From the NCBI GenBank assembly GCA_003669555.1, contig QWOS01000015.1, positions 1 to 53,987 of the forward strand: 53,987 nt of DNA, in the 5' to 3' direction. Every line of letters begins with the position of its first letter. The first letter of the stretch is position 1. The DNA comes from Planctomycetota bacterium. Lineage in GTDB: Bacteria; Planctomycetota; Planctomycetia; Gemmatales; Gemmataceae. Of the stretch, positions 33,819-43,999 are shown piece by piece. The notes below the pieces were generated by a model. That model saw only the letters and a list, made by a program, of their open reading frames with translations. It was not told where the DNA came from and ran no database searches. The position numbers and the translations under genes were made by a program.

Positions 33819-36206
33819 TCAGTACGCCTTGGCGGCCCTGTTGCGGGTCGACCAGGGCGTACCTGTTTCATCGGCTAGAAATCGTGACCAGACAGACATA
33901 TCGAGCCTGGCCTGCAAGGCTGCAGCCGTGTTGGCCACCGCCATCGGGTGGGCGGCATGCAAATCAGGCACCGGCGTCAGCGGCTGATTGGCAGATAGCA
34001 GCGCCCCGCCTGTCCACATCGGGCCAACCGGAAGGGCGACAGAAACCAGGGCAACCTGCGCCTTGGCCAGTTGGCTGCCAGCCAACCGTCGCGCTGGCAT
34101 GGCGGATACCTGAAGCTGCTGGGTAAACTCGAGGCTCCAGCCCTGGAGTGTTCCTGAATCACGACTGGCTTTGTCGGAAATGGACAAAGTCCATTTTCCC
34201 CTGGCGTTTTTGCCCACCAAGGAAGTCAGGCTGCCCTCCGGACGGAAAGCGCCCGTGAACGGTGCCAGACCTTCCGCGATACCCACAGCCGCCTGATCAT
34301 CAAACACGGTGCCTATCAGGTTGTCGCCACTGGTTCCCCGGCGATTGAATAGCGTGTACACAACATTGGTGGGCGAGGTGAGGGTGATGACCATATCACT
34401 GACATAGGTGTGCGAGGCATCCATACGCACATTCAGGTCGCCAATTATCAGGTCGGCATCAACGGTGATCGTTGATGTGACGGTGCGCAAATCGCGGATG
34501 GCAACCCTTGAGTTGTTGGTGAAGACGGTTTGCACCTGCTGTGTCCAGTCCAGCGTGTACAGGTCGGACAGCTCGCCGTTGAAACCGTTGACATTCTGGT
34601 CCATGTAGTTGCCGGTCAGGTCGAGAATTGCGGGTCCAACACCCAGGCGGTAATTTCCGGCCTGGCTAATCGGGGCGAATGTGATGGTGAACTGCTTGTT
34701 GCCAGAACCTGTCACCGTTGTGACCGAGCTGATTGCCAGGGTGCCGAGGGGGCCCACCAGCGACACATCGGCAAGAGAAAAACTGGAGGGTTGAACCTCT
34801 TCCGAAAAGGTGAGGGAAGCCGAGGTGATGGAACCACCCGCCTGGTTGAATTGCCCCGCAACAACCCTAGCGCCTTGTGGATCTGACACCGGCGGAGCCA
34901 ACTGGGTAAACATGTTGCCTACATTCAACCTGCGTCCCCCGGCCACCCGGTTCTGCAGGCTGGTGAGGCTGTCGGCACTCTGATAAAGAGCGCTGAGTGC
35001 TTCGGTGGCGGAGGCGCCAGGATGAGCATCGAGATACAGGCTCAAGGCCCCGGTCACATGCGGGGTGGCCATGGAGGTACCGCTATACGATCCATATGTC
35101 CCGCCAGGCAGGGTGCTGTAGATGTTCACCCCGGGTGCGGCGATATCCACCGAGGTGGGACCGTAATTGGAAAAGGATGCCAGCACCCCGTTTTGATCCA
35201 CCGCCGCAACTGAAACCACATTGGGGCTGTTGTAATTGGCGGGATAGGCTGCAGTGACATCATTGTTGCTGGAAGAATTGCCGGCAGCCGCTACAAAAAT
35301 GTGCCCACCGACGGTTGCCCGGGCAATAGCTTGCCCCAGAGTGGCTTCGTACCCACCGCCACCCCAACTGTTGTTGGAAATGCGGGCCCCCATCTGCACC
35401 GCATAGTCGAGTGCGGCAATCGCGTCGGCAAGATAGCCGCTACCTGTCGAATCGAGGAATTTGAGGGCCATGAGGCGGGTATGCCAGTTCACCCCGGCCA
35501 CGCCAATGCCGTTGTCACCCACCGCCCCGATGGTGCCTGCCACATGGGTACCGTGGCCGTTGTCATCCATCGGGTCCCCGGTCAGGGTGACAAAGTTGTA
35601 ACCGTGGACATCATCGATGAAGCCGTTGTGGTCGTCATCAATGCCATTGCCAGCCACTTCCCCGGTGTTGGTCCAGATGTTGTCCCGCAGGTCCGGGTGG
35701 TTGTAATCAACGCCGGTGTCGAGGATCGCGACAATGGTTCGGCCAGTGCCGGTCTGGGTGTCCCAAGCTTCGGTAGCATCGATGTCAGCGTCGAATTTGC
35801 CACCGGTTTGGCCGGTGTTGTTCAGCCCGTAGAGTTTGGAAAAAGAGGGATCATTGGGGATACCAGCGGCCTGGATTTTGGCGTTGGGCTGAACCATGGC
35901 CACCCTGAGACTGGGCTCCAGTTTCTCGAGGGTGCCCAGCAAGGTTGCACCTTGGATTTTCGCCTCGTACAAATTGGGCACGAGATGGTAATTGCGGATG
36001 AGTTGCAAGCCTGGCGCATAGGCACCCACGCTAAAATCCGGTGCTATTGGCGTTGTGAGCGTCAAAAGGAGCGAATCATCACGAAAATCAGCGGCATTCT
36101 GACGCACCAGGTCGAAATCGTAGATCATGGCCGGGACATCCCGACGCTCGAGGTGCTCCACCAGCAGAAACTGGGACAATTTTTGCCGGGAATTGTGACG
36201 ACTCAT
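33819..36206 (-). CDS. Secreted subtilisin-like protease (S8) with P/homo-B domain
   Basis: A 795-aa subtilase. Catalytic triad motifs: AILDTGVDYNHPD (Asp), NGHGTHVAGTIGA (His) and GTSMATPHVTG (Ser). The N-terminus has the planctomycete LVEHLERRDVPA motif in place of a standard signal peptide, then a pro-region. After the catalytic domain comes an Ig-like part (SDPQGARVVAGQF...). A proprotein-convertase P domain (LNVRMDASHTYVSDMVITL ... GTLQGWSLEF) sits near the C-terminus. ATG 36206 is preferred to the frame opening at 36332 because AGGGG lies seven bases upstream. Probably an extracellular peptidase anchored or sorted through the VPA-type motif. Confidence 0.93.
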   Translation of the reverse strand: MSRHNSRQKLSQFLLVEHLERRDVPAMIYDFDLVRQNAADFRDDSLLLTLTTPIAPDFSVGAYAPGLQLIRNYHLVPNLYEAKIQGATLLGTLEKLEPSLRVAMVQPNAKIQAAGIPNDPSFSKLYGLNNTGQTGGKFDADIDATEAWDTQTGTGRTIVAILDTGVDYNHPDLRDNIWTNTGEVAGNGIDDDHNGFIDDVHGYNFVTLTGDPMDDNGHGTHVAGTIGAVGDNGIGVAGVNWHTRLMALKFLDSTGSGYLADAIAALDYAVQMGARISNNSWGGGGYEATLGQAIARATVGGHIFVAAAGNSSSNNDVTAAYPANYNSPNVVSVAAVDQNGVLASFSNYGPTSVDIAAPGVNIYSTLPGGTYGSYSGTSMATPHVTGALSLYLDAHPGASATEALSALYQSADSLTSLQNRVAGGRRLNVGNMFTQLAPPVSDPQGARVVAGQFNQAGGSITSASLTFSEEVQPSSFSLADVSLVGPLGTLAISSVTTVTGSGNKQFTITFAPISQAGNYRLGVGPAILDLTGNYMDQNVNGFNGELSDLYTLDWTQQVQTVFTNNSRVAIRDLRTVTSTITVDADLIIGDLNVRMDASHTYVSDMVITLTSPTNVVYTLFNRRGTSGDNLIGTVFDDQAAVGIAEGLAPFTGAFRPEGSLTSLVGKNARGKWTLSISDKASRDSGTLQGWSLEFTQQLQVSAMPARRLAGSQLAKAQVALVSVALPVGPMWTGGALLSANQPLTPVPDLHAAHPMAVANTAAALQARLDMSVWSRFLADETGTPWSTRNRAAKAY

Positions 36207-36663
36207 GGTGCTACCCCTGAAGCGGACCTGTCCAACCACACGAATCATCCACGCAAAAGCAAGCGAACCAATCCTTACGGGAGGGGCAACCGGACCCCCC
36301 TCTGCGTCGAAAAACTTGGTGCGGGGCGGCAAGAAGTGGCTTCGATTCAGAATTCATTCAGAACTTTTCTATTTCAGCCAGCTTCGGACAGCAAAGTCAA
36401 CTTAGGTCAATTTCCGGATTCAAGCAAACTTTGGCGAAAAATTGGTTCGGAAAGTTGGGATTTGCCGGGAATACGGGCTTTTCCGATTGGGCCTATTAGG
36501 TGCAATAGCCGGAACTTGCAGTGCGCAACCCTCCTGACGCCTGATTTTCGGGGAATACTGCCAAATTTTCTGAAATAAGCCAGCACCGGCACCGTTATTG
36601 GCCGGAATTGGCCAAATAGCCATTTTTTGCGAATCAGGGCTGGGTCGCCGGGGGCCAGAGACT
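36207..36663. other. 457-base gene-free region between nadE and the subtilase
   Basis: No credible gene; the antisense ORF through 36578 is a shadow of the protease. A weak 6-bp hairpin TTGGCC/GGCCAA (36598-36615) lies after nadE. The region is more AT-rich than its neighbours and presumably carries the subtilase promoter, but no good -35/-10 pair was found. Confidence 0.4.
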
Positions 36664-38769
36664 TCAGCCAATAATTGAGGTTTCTGCTGATTCTGGGGGG
36701 GCACTGGTGGCGTTCTGGCTCTGTAACCAGGCCAGCCAGGTCGTGGAATGGGCGTCCGGGGGCATGCGCCAGTCGCCTCGGGGTGACAGGCTGATGGTCC
36801 CCACCTTGGGACCATCCGGGAGGCAGTTGCGCTTGTATTGCTGGGAAAAAAAACGGTGAAGAAACCGGTGCAGGGCCTGGGTGATTGCGTCGTCGCTGTA
36901 GGGGCGACTGAACCCCGCCTGACAGGCCAGCCACCTGATCCGCTCGGGCTTTGCCCCGTAGCGAAGCAGATGATAGAGAAAGAAATCATGTAATTCATAA
37001 GGCCCGATCTGGGCCTCGGTCGCCTGGGTGGCCTCTCCATCGGGCCCGGTTGGAAGCAACTCAGCCGAAATGGGAGTGGCCACTACATCCAGCAGCCGCT
37101 CGCGAACCTCGCCTTCCTGACGATGATTGGCGATCCACTCCACCAGATGCCGCACCAGGGTTTTGGGGACCGAGGCATTCACGGCATACATGCTCATGTG
37201 GTCGGCGTTGTAGGTACACCAGCCCAGCGCCAGTTCTGACAGATCACCAGTTCCGAGCACAAAACCGTGGTTCATCAGCAGGCTGGTGCGAATCCGGGCC
37301 TGGGTGTTTTCAAAAACCAGGTCATTTCGCTGATGTGCCGGCAAGTTCGCCAGTTCCATCTGAATTACCTCCACTCCTTTGTTGGCCAGATCGAGACCAA
37401 AGGGGTGGTGCCCCTGGGCCCGCAGGTGTTCCAGAGTGAGGGAACGGATATCTGTCACCTCCGCACGGACTTTCAGCAGGCGCATAAGTGCCGTGGCATT
37501 TTCGCGCGTGCGGTTGGTGGTGCCAAATCCGGGCATCGACAAGCCTAAAAACTGGCTGCGTGGCAGGCCCAGGCGGTCGAATGCCGCCACCCCCACCAGC
37601 AAGGCCAGAGTGGAATCCAGTCCACCTGAAACTCCCAAAACCACTGCACCCGAGCTGATTTGCCGCAAACGCCGCGACAGCCCTTCGACCTGGATGGAAA
37701 AAATCTCTTCACAGCGGTCATCACGTGTGGCGGCATTCGCAGGCACAAACGGATGGGCCTCAAGGTGCCGGACGAGTGGCAGCCGAGCCGGAGCATTGCG
37801 ATGAATCGACCCCCATTCTATCCGGCGCCAGGTGGTTGCAGCACTTTCCGGTGGTGCTTGCTGAAAGGTGTTGGAGCGCAGGCGATCCGACTGTAAGCGC
37901 TGCAAATCCACATCAGCCGCCTGGAGCTGGTTCTGGTGACAGAACCGCTGGCCTTCCGCCAGTAATTCGCCATTTTCAGCAATGAGTGTGTGGCCACCAA
38001 AAACCAGATCACTGCTGGATTCGCCCACGCCGCTGGAAGCATACAAATAGGCGGCATGACAGCGGCCCGACTGGGAGCGAACCAGGAGATTGCGGTAAGC
38101 TGGCTTACCCACCAACTCGTTGCTGGCCGAGAGGTTGAGCAGCACCGTCGCCCCAGCCAGAGCCTGCCCCGAACTGGGTGGATTGGGAACCCACAAGTCC
38201 TCGCAGATTTCCACGCCCACCACCAATCCATCTTGCCTGCGGTGGGGGAAAAGCAAGTCCACACCCAAGGGGATTTTTCGATCGTTCTCGCGGAGAAATC
38301 CGCCTCGTAGTCCGATTCCCGGACTGAAATGCCGCAACTCATAAAATTCCGCATGATTTGGCAGGTAGCTTTTTGGCACCAGGCCAAGGATTTCGCCATG
38401 GGCCAGAACGGCGGCGCAGTTATATAATCGCCCGCCAAACCGTACTGGAAGACCCACGACCACCAGGCCTGAATAAATCTCGAGGGTGGCCCGCCGAATC
38501 AGATCCAGACCCTGCCAGGCTGATTCCAGCAGCACTGCGTGCGAAAACAGATCGCCACAGGTGTAACCGGTCAGACACAGCTCGGGGAAAACTACCACCT
38601 CCACACCCCAATGGTCAGCCTCGCCCAGCATTTCGACCACCCTCCGGGCATTGGCTAATGGCTCAGCCAAATGAAGGACCGGCACAGCGGTGGCCACACG
38701 GGCAAAACCGTGGGGGGCGATATTCGCTCCATCGCCCGCAAGAAGCTTTGATTGCGATAATTGCGGCAT
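36664..38769 (-). CDS. nadE: Glutamine-dependent NAD+ synthetase
   Basis: 701 aa, the long two-domain form. The N-terminal nitrilase domain has the Glu-Lys-Cys triad: FPELCLTGYTCGDLF, LVPKSYLPNHAEFYE and GVEICEDLWVP. It supplies ammonia from glutamine. The C-terminal synthetase domain has the PP-loop GVSGGLDSTLALLVG and the NAD-synthetase text LGTGDLSELALGWCTY. It converts deamido-NAD to NAD in the cytoplasm. GGAGG lies about nine bases before the ATG. It is divergent from the photolyase operon. Confidence 0.96.
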   Translation of the reverse strand: MPQLSQSKLLAGDGANIAPHGFARVATAVPVLHLAEPLANARRVVEMLGEADHWGVEVVVFPELCLTGYTCGDLFSHAVLLESAWQGLDLIRRATLEIYSGLVVVGLPVRFGGRLYNCAAVLAHGEILGLVPKSYLPNHAEFYELRHFSPGIGLRGGFLRENDRKIPLGVDLLFPHRRQDGLVVGVEICEDLWVPNPPSSGQALAGATVLLNLSASNELVGKPAYRNLLVRSQSGRCHAAYLYASSGVGESSSDLVFGGHTLIAENGELLAEGQRFCHQNQLQAADVDLQRLQSDRLRSNTFQQAPPESAATTWRRIEWGSIHRNAPARLPLVRHLEAHPFVPANAATRDDRCEEIFSIQVEGLSRRLRQISSGAVVLGVSGGLDSTLALLVGVAAFDRLGLPRSQFLGLSMPGFGTTNRTRENATALMRLLKVRAEVTDIRSLTLEHLRAQGHHPFGLDLANKGVEVIQMELANLPAHQRNDLVFENTQARIRTSLLMNHGFVLGTGDLSELALGWCTYNADHMSMYAVNASVPKTLVRHLVEWIANHRQEGEVRERLLDVVATPISAELLPTGPDGEATQATEAQIGPYELHDFFLYHLLRYGAKPERIRWLACQAGFSRPYSDDAITQALHRFLHRFFSQQYKRNCLPDGPKVGTISLSPRGDWRMPPDAHSTTWLAWLQSQNATSAPPESAETSIIG

Positions 38770-38939
38770 GTCTGATAAACCTCCACCAAAACCCGATTCG
38801 GGCCATTTTGGGCAATCTGGTCCTGCTTGCCAGCTTTTCAGACTATCAGTGAATTGTCAGTTCGCTGTCCTTTCTTCGCGGACAAATGGCTGTTTTGCCC
38901 GGTTTTTTCCTGTAAGCAAGCCTCAGGGCAGGGGGACTC

Positions 38940-40511
38940 ATGGGTGGTAAAGGTTCAATGAAGCAGGCTTTGGGCATTCGCCGGCTGATTCTTGTGCTGG
39001 GCGACCAGCTCGACCGGAAATCGGTGGCCCTGGAAGGGATCGACCCAAGCCTGGATGTGCTATTCCTGGCCGAAGTGAGGAGTGAATCCACCCATGTCTG
39101 GTCCCACAAGGCCCGCACGGCTCTTTTTCTGGCGGCGATGCGTCACTTCACCGCCGATTGCCGCAAGTCAGGACTGCGCGTTGACCATGTGGCCCTAACC
39201 GATCCTGCCAACAGTCAAAACCTGGCTGGGGAACTGCGCCGCGCCATCCGGCGCCACCAACCGGGCGAAGTCTTGATGGTGGAACCGGGCGATTATCGGG
39301 TGCGGCAGGATCTGCTCGCTGTCCTGGTGGACTTAGGCCAGGCATACCGTGAGCTGGCTGACAACCATTTCCTATGCAGCCGGGCCGACTTTGCCAGCCA
39401 TGCCAAGGTTCGCAAGCAACTGCGGCTGGAGTATTTTTATCGACCCATGCGGGAGCGTTATGGCATTCTGATGAACCAGGCCGGGCCAGAAGGTGGCTCC
39501 TGGAACTTCGATACCGACAATCGCGGTTCATTTGGCAAAGCGGGGCCGGGTTTATTGCCGGAACCCCTCCGGTTTTCCCCGGATGCTGTCACCCGCGAAG
39601 TGCTGGACCTGGTGGCTCGGGAATTCGGTAGCCACCCTGGTAGCATCGAGGCCTTCGATTGGCCCGTCACTCCGGACCAGGCCAGCGAGGCGGTCGATGA
39701 TTTCATCACTCACCGGTTGCCCTGGTTTGGTACCTACCAGGATGCCATGTGGCTGGGACAGCCCTGGCTGTACCACTCGCGCATCTCCACATCGCTTAAC
39801 CTCAAACTGATCAGTCCGCTCACGGTTTGCCAACGGGCCGAAGCGGCTTACCGCGCGGGCCAGGCGCCCCTCGCTGCGGTGGAGGGATTCATCCGCCAGA
39901 TCCTCGGCTGGCGGGAATATGTGCGCGGCATCTACTGGCTGCATATGCCTGGTTATCTGGATCTTAACGCACTAGGGGCGGAGCAACCCCTGCCAGCCTT
40001 CTACTGGACAGGCGATACCGAAATGGCCTGTCTGCGCGATGCCATTGGCCAAACCCTGCGCCTGGGCTATGCCCATCATATCCAGCGGCTGATGGTCACC
40101 GGGCTTTTTGCCTTGCTGCTGGGGGTGCGTCCCCGCGAGGTGCATGCCTGGTATCTGGCAGTGTATGTCGACGCGGTGGAGTGGGTAGAACTACCCAATA
40201 CCCTGGGCATGTCGCAGTATGCCGATGGCGGCATCATGGCTTCGAAGCCGTATGCGGCCACCGGCAAATACATTCAGCGCATGGGTAACCATTGCCAAAA
40301 TTGCCGGTACAAACCAGCCGAGTCCACCGGGCCCACTGCCTGCCCCTTCACCACCCTTTACTGGGATTTTCTTGACCGCCATGAGAAATCCCTGGTCAGG
40401 AATCCACGCATGAGCCTGCAGGTGAAAAACCTCACCCGCATGACAGAGGGGCAGCGGCTGGAAATACGGCAGCAAGCGGGGCGGCTCCGCCTACGGATGG
40501 CAGCCCCCTGA
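38940..40511 (+). CDS. FeS-type bacterial (6-4) photolyase/cryptochrome (FeS-BCP, PhrB-like)
   Basis: 523 aa. The N-terminus RRLILVLGDQLD is typical of the deoxyribodipyrimidine-photolyase-related family (DUF523-like/FeS-BCP). FAD-domain signatures include GWREYVRGIYWLHMPGY and VEWVELPNTLGMSQYADGG. Four Cys fit the 4Fe-4S cluster: MACLRDAIG, then HCQNC and TACPF. Such enzymes repair (6-4) UV photoproducts and use a lumazine antenna. GGGGG lies about four bases before ATG 38940. First gene of an apparent operon with an SDR and a class I photolyase. Confidence 0.9.
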   Translation: MGGKGSMKQALGIRRLILVLGDQLDRKSVALEGIDPSLDVLFLAEVRSESTHVWSHKARTALFLAAMRHFTADCRKSGLRVDHVALTDPANSQNLAGELRRAIRRHQPGEVLMVEPGDYRVRQDLLAVLVDLGQAYRELADNHFLCSRADFASHAKVRKQLRLEYFYRPMRERYGILMNQAGPEGGSWNFDTDNRGSFGKAGPGLLPEPLRFSPDAVTREVLDLVAREFGSHPGSIEAFDWPVTPDQASEAVDDFITHRLPWFGTYQDAMWLGQPWLYHSRISTSLNLKLISPLTVCQRAEAAYRAGQAPLAAVEGFIRQILGWREYVRGIYWLHMPGYLDLNALGAEQPLPAFYWTGDTEMACLRDAIGQTLRLGYAHHIQRLMVTGLFALLLGVRPREVHAWYLAVYVDAVEWVELPNTLGMSQYADGGIMASKPYAATGKYIQRMGNHCQNCRYKPAESTGPTACPFTTLYWDFLDRHEKSLVRNPRMSLQVKNLTRMTEGQRLEIRQQAGRLRLRMAAP

Positions 40512-40604
40512 GACCGTTTCACAGATCTTCGGACGCCTGCCGCTTGTGCTGCCTAAAAGTATCAGGGTGTAACACGGTCCTGAACCAATCACGAGCGAAC
40601 TCGC

Positions 40605-41363
40605 ATGACTATTCCCGATTTTAATACCCTTCCGGTGCATGTGGTCGTAGGTGCCACTGGCGGAATCGGCGCCGCCCTGTGCCGCCGGCTGGCAAAAAAC
40701 CATGGTGCCCGGCTGGTACTGGCTGGCCGCCGGACGGAACTCCTCGAAGCTCTGGCGGCTGAACTGGGTGGCCTTGCTGTGGCTGTGGATGCCACCACGC
40801 CGGGGGCGGTCGATCAGGTGGTGGAGCGGGCCATGCATCTGCATGGGCGGGTGGATGGTCTGGTGAATTGTGTGGGCTCGCTGCTTCTCAAGCCGGCGCA
40901 CCTGACCACGGACCTGGAGTTTCAGCAGACACTGGCCACCAATCTGGGAACGGCCTTTTCCTGTGTGCGCGCCGGGGCGAAGGCGATGCAGGAGACCGGT
41001 GGTTCCATCGTGCTTCTGGGTACAGCAGCCAGCCTGATCGGGCTGGCCAATCACGAAGCGATTGCCGCCGCCAAGGCCGGGATCAATGGTCTGGCACTCA
41101 GCGCCTCGGCCTCGTACGCCAGCCGGAATATCCGTGTGAATGTCGTTGCACCTGGCCTGACAATCACCCCTCTCACCGCCCGGCTTACCCAGAACGAGGC
41201 ATCCCTGAAAGCCAGCATTGCCATGCACCCGTTGGGCCGTCTGGGTGAACCGGGTGATATCGCCGCAGCCATCGAATTTTTCCTCGACCCGCGCAATGGC
41301 TGGATCACCGGGCAGGTGCTGGCTGTTGACGGTGGTTTGTCGACCCTGAAAGTCCGCTCCTGA
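40605..41363 (+). CDS. Short-chain dehydrogenase homologue with atypical active site
   Basis: A 252-aa Rossmann protein. NAD(P) loop VVGATGGIGAALC, NNAG-equivalent LVNCVGSL, and the C-terminal NVVAPGLTITPLTARL. The Ser region is LLGTAASLIG. At the YxxxK site the Lys is present (AAAKAGING) but the Tyr four residues before it is Ile (codon 41061-41063) in NHEAIAAAKAG. Redox activity is therefore doubtful; it may bind NADPH or act structurally. It lies 93 bases after the FeS-type photolyase and 22 bases before the class I photolyase. Confidence 0.88.
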   Translation: MTIPDFNTLPVHVVVGATGGIGAALCRRLAKNHGARLVLAGRRTELLEALAAELGGLAVAVDATTPGAVDQVVERAMHLHGRVDGLVNCVGSLLLKPAHLTTDLEFQQTLATNLGTAFSCVRAGAKAMQETGGSIVLLGTAASLIGLANHEAIAAAKAGINGLALSASASYASRNIRVNVVAPGLTITPLTARLTQNEASLKASIAMHPLGRLGEPGDIAAAIEFFLDPRNGWITGQVLAVDGGLSTLKVRS

Positions 41364-41385
41364 CATTTTTTCAAGGGATTTACTC

Positions 41386-42831
41386 ATGGCATCTCCAGCC
41401 ATTGTGTGGTTTCGTCAAGATCTTCGCCTGCGTGATAATCCCGCTTTAATCCGGGCGGCAACCCTGAGCCGTCCCGTGGTGGCGGTGTTTATCTGGTCGC
41501 CGGAGGAAGAGGGCGAATGGATGCAGGGTGCCGCCAGACGCTGGTGGACCCACCAGGCCCTGAAAGCCCTGGATGAGGCTTTGAAAGCCAAAGGATCGCG
41601 GTTGATTATCCGCTCGGGCCCGGCTTTGGAAACCCTGCGTGGGTTGGCCCGGGAAACCGGTGCCTCGGCAGTGTTCTGGAACCGTCGCTGGGAACCCGTT
41701 GCCATTGCCCGTGATACTTTTGTCAAGGAAATGTTGCGCATCGACGGGTTGGATGTGGAAAGCTTCAATGGCAGCCTGCTCAAGGAACCGCCCGGGGTAC
41801 TGAACAAGCAGGGGAAGCCATTCCAGGTTTTCACCCCCATGTGGAAGGCCACATTCGATGACTGGCATCCCGAGCAACCATGGCCCGCACCGCGCTCGCT
41901 CAAGGCTCCCGCTACCTGGCCAGCCTCGGAAACGCTGGAAAGCCTGAAACTGGAGCCGAAAATTCCCTGGGATCAGACAATGCGCCTGCAATGGCGTCAC
42001 GGCGAGGATGAAGCCCTGGCCATGGCGGAGCGCTTTGGTAAACAATCCTCCAGAAACTATCTGGATGGCCGTAACATTCCCGGAGCCGAGGGGACCAGCC
42101 GGCTCTCACCCTATCTGGCCAGCGGAGAGATCAGCCCCCGGCAGGCCTGGCATACCGTGCTTGAGGCGGCTGGCATCAAGCCAGGTGGTGAAATGCCTCC
42201 CGGTATGGTGCAATTTCTCAAGGAGCTCGGCTGGCGTGAATTTGGTTACCAATTGCTATACCATTTTCCTCACACTCCCACACGCCCTCTTAGGGCGGAT
42301 TACGAGCGGTTTCCATGGGATACAGACAAAAAAGCTCTTCACGCCTGGCAAAAAGGCCTAACCGGATTCCCCATCGTGGATGCCGGCATGCGCCAACTGT
42401 GGGCCACAGGCTGGATGCACAACCGGGTCCGCATGATTGTTGCTTCCTTCCTGGTGAAAGACCTGCTGATCACCTGGCTGGAGGGGGCCCGCTGGTTCTG
42501 GGACACCCTGGTGGATGGCGACCTTGCCAGCAACACCATGGGCTGGCAATGGGCAGGGGGCTGCGGCGCCGATGCCGCACCTTATTTCCGCGTCTTCAAC
42601 CCCATGGGGCAAGGCGAGAGGTTCGACCCGGGCGGTGATTATGTCCGCCATTTCGTGCCCGAGCTGGCGGCCCTGCCGGATGCCTGGATCCAGCGCCCCT
42701 GGGAAGCACCGCCCCTCATTTTGGCGGCGGCGCGAGTCACCCTGGGCACCACCTACCCGCGCCCCATGGTGGACCACAGCGCAGCCCGCACCAGGGCCTT
42801 GGCGGCCCTGGCAACTATCCGTAGGGAATGA
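41386..42831 (+). CDS. Deoxyribodipyrimidine photolyase, class I CPD type
   Basis: 481 aa. N-terminal antenna domain with VWFRQDLRLRDNPALI; C-terminal FAD domain with SRLSPYLASGEISPRQ, ELGWREFGYQLLYHFP, DAGMRQLWATGWMHNRVRM, the FAD motif DTLVDGDLASNTMGWQW and RVFNPMGQGERFDPGG. It repairs cyclobutane pyrimidine dimers with blue light in the cytoplasm. AAGGGA lies seven bases before the ATG. Last gene of the photolyase-SDR-photolyase group; it converges on the NagB-like gene 18 bases later. Confidence 0.95.
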   Translation: MASPAIVWFRQDLRLRDNPALIRAATLSRPVVAVFIWSPEEEGEWMQGAARRWWTHQALKALDEALKAKGSRLIIRSGPALETLRGLARETGASAVFWNRRWEPVAIARDTFVKEMLRIDGLDVESFNGSLLKEPPGVLNKQGKPFQVFTPMWKATFDDWHPEQPWPAPRSLKAPATWPASETLESLKLEPKIPWDQTMRLQWRHGEDEALAMAERFGKQSSRNYLDGRNIPGAEGTSRLSPYLASGEISPRQAWHTVLEAAGIKPGGEMPPGMVQFLKELGWREFGYQLLYHFPHTPTRPLRADYERFPWDTDKKALHAWQKGLTGFPIVDAGMRQLWATGWMHNRVRMIVASFLVKDLLITWLEGARWFWDTLVDGDLASNTMGWQWAGGCGADAAPYFRVFNPMGQGERFDPGGDYVRHFVPELAALPDAWIQRPWEAPPLILAAARVTLGTTYPRPMVDHSAARTRALAALATIRRE

Positions 42832-42849
42832 TGCTTTGGGGGGTTATTC

Positions 42850-43800
42850 CTAATTGCATTCCGCATCCAGGGGAGCCAGCAAATCGGCTAACGCGAACAG
42901 CTTGCCAGGCAGGGTAGGCATATGGCTGGACGGGATCCAGGGGGTGGGCTCGTGGGCAAGCGTCATGCGCAGGGACAAGCCTTGCCATTGCATTCCCCGT
43001 CCCAGCATGCCGTCGGCCCCCCCGAGGATGCCGTCGCTTTGCAAAAACAGGCCCGGGCCAATGGTATTGGCAAATGCCGGCACGCGGGTGGTCCAGCTCT
43101 TGAAGCTGGTCAGGGCATTTTGCTCAACTGTCAGCGGATGCAGCCGGGCTCCGAGCCGGTGTGTGGCTCCCGCCCATTCCTGGGCGCTGGCATAATCCGC
43201 GGCAAACTGGGGCTCCCAGAAGGCGATATGGCAGACCCTGCCAATCCCGAAGACGGTCACCAGGCGTGCGCCCTGGCTCTTCAGGTCGGCGATACGGGCA
43301 GCATAGGTGGGGAGCTTGTCCTTCGTGGCAAAATGGCGTTGGGCCAGAGGCACTGTTGACGCCCCAAGGGGGCCATAAAATGCCTGCTCCATGGCGTGCT
43401 GAAATGCCCCGGCATGGTCTCCGGGCAGGGTGTTCCCTGATGCATCGCTCCATTCGTCCATGTTGAAGCCATGCACATGGTGGCAGCGCACGCCCCATTC
43501 TTGCAGGAACCATACCGCCCAGCGGTACATCCCCATGGGGCCAACGGGAAGAATGAAAGCCAAAGGCTGGCCAGCCAATTCGGCCTGCCTGATCTCCAAA
43601 GCGATGGCATGGCCTAATATGGTGTCAAAATCTGCGAGGGACCCGCAAGGAATCAGCTGAAAGTCGGGGTGCCACCAGGGCCGGGGTTCAGTCAAATCCT
43701 TACCGTTCAGGCAGCCTAGCTTGTCGATGGCTGCCAGATCCCACCCAGCGGGAAAAAAGTGTTCCAGGGCCGAACCGGGCAAAGTACTCAGCAAATCCAT
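42850..43800 (-). CDS. NagB-like (glucosamine-6-phosphate deaminase/isomerase family) protein
   Basis: 316 aa. The [20 protein letters not shown] segment matches the FNMDEY motif of glucosamine-6-phosphate deaminase, and the fold ([29 protein letters not shown], the NTIGPGLF region) is of the NagB/RpiA type. Homologues are larger than NagB (~260 aa). The expected reaction is deamination or isomerisation of an amino-sugar phosphate, but the catalytic set cannot be fully confirmed. ATG 43800 is the best start: GGAG lies eight bases before it but only two before the ATG at 43806. The longer open frame to 44316 is antisense to the next gene. Confidence 0.75.
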   Translation of the reverse strand: MDLLSTLPGSALEHFFPAGWDLAAIDKLGCLNGKDLTEPRPWWHPDFQLIPCGSLADFDTILGHAIALEIRQAELAGQPLAFILPVGPMGMYRWAVWFLQEWGVRCHHVHGFNMDEWSDASGNTLPGDHAGAFQHAMEQAFYGPLGASTVPLAQRHFATKDKLPTYAARIADLKSQGARLVTVFGIGRVCHIAFWEPQFAADYASAQEWAGATHRLGARLHPLTVEQNALTSFKSWTTRVPAFANTIGPGLFLQSDGILGGADGMLGRGMQWQGLSLRMTLAHEPTPWIPSSHMPTLPGKLFALADLLAPLDAECN

Positions 43801-43999
43801 GGTCATTTCTCCGGATTGAGTGGAAACAGCAGCACAAAAAATCGGTGTCTGGATATCTTTGGTTATGCAGATATTCCCAGATAGGCCCTGAATTGGCCCC
43901 TTGGGCTTGTTTCCATTCTCAGTCGCTGTAGCTTTACAAGCAATGGTTCTGTTTCCAAGGGTTTCCTTGGGTTCGCCCGTTGCGCGGGAGGTCTGGGTG

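Noticed and set aside
35301-36578. 425-codon plus-strand ORF
   Set aside because: Antisense to the subtilase; low-complexity GV-rich translation and no start signal, while the protease has full catalytic motifs.
36598-36615. Hairpin after nadE as terminator
   Set aside because: Only 6 bp and no T-tract on the minus strand.
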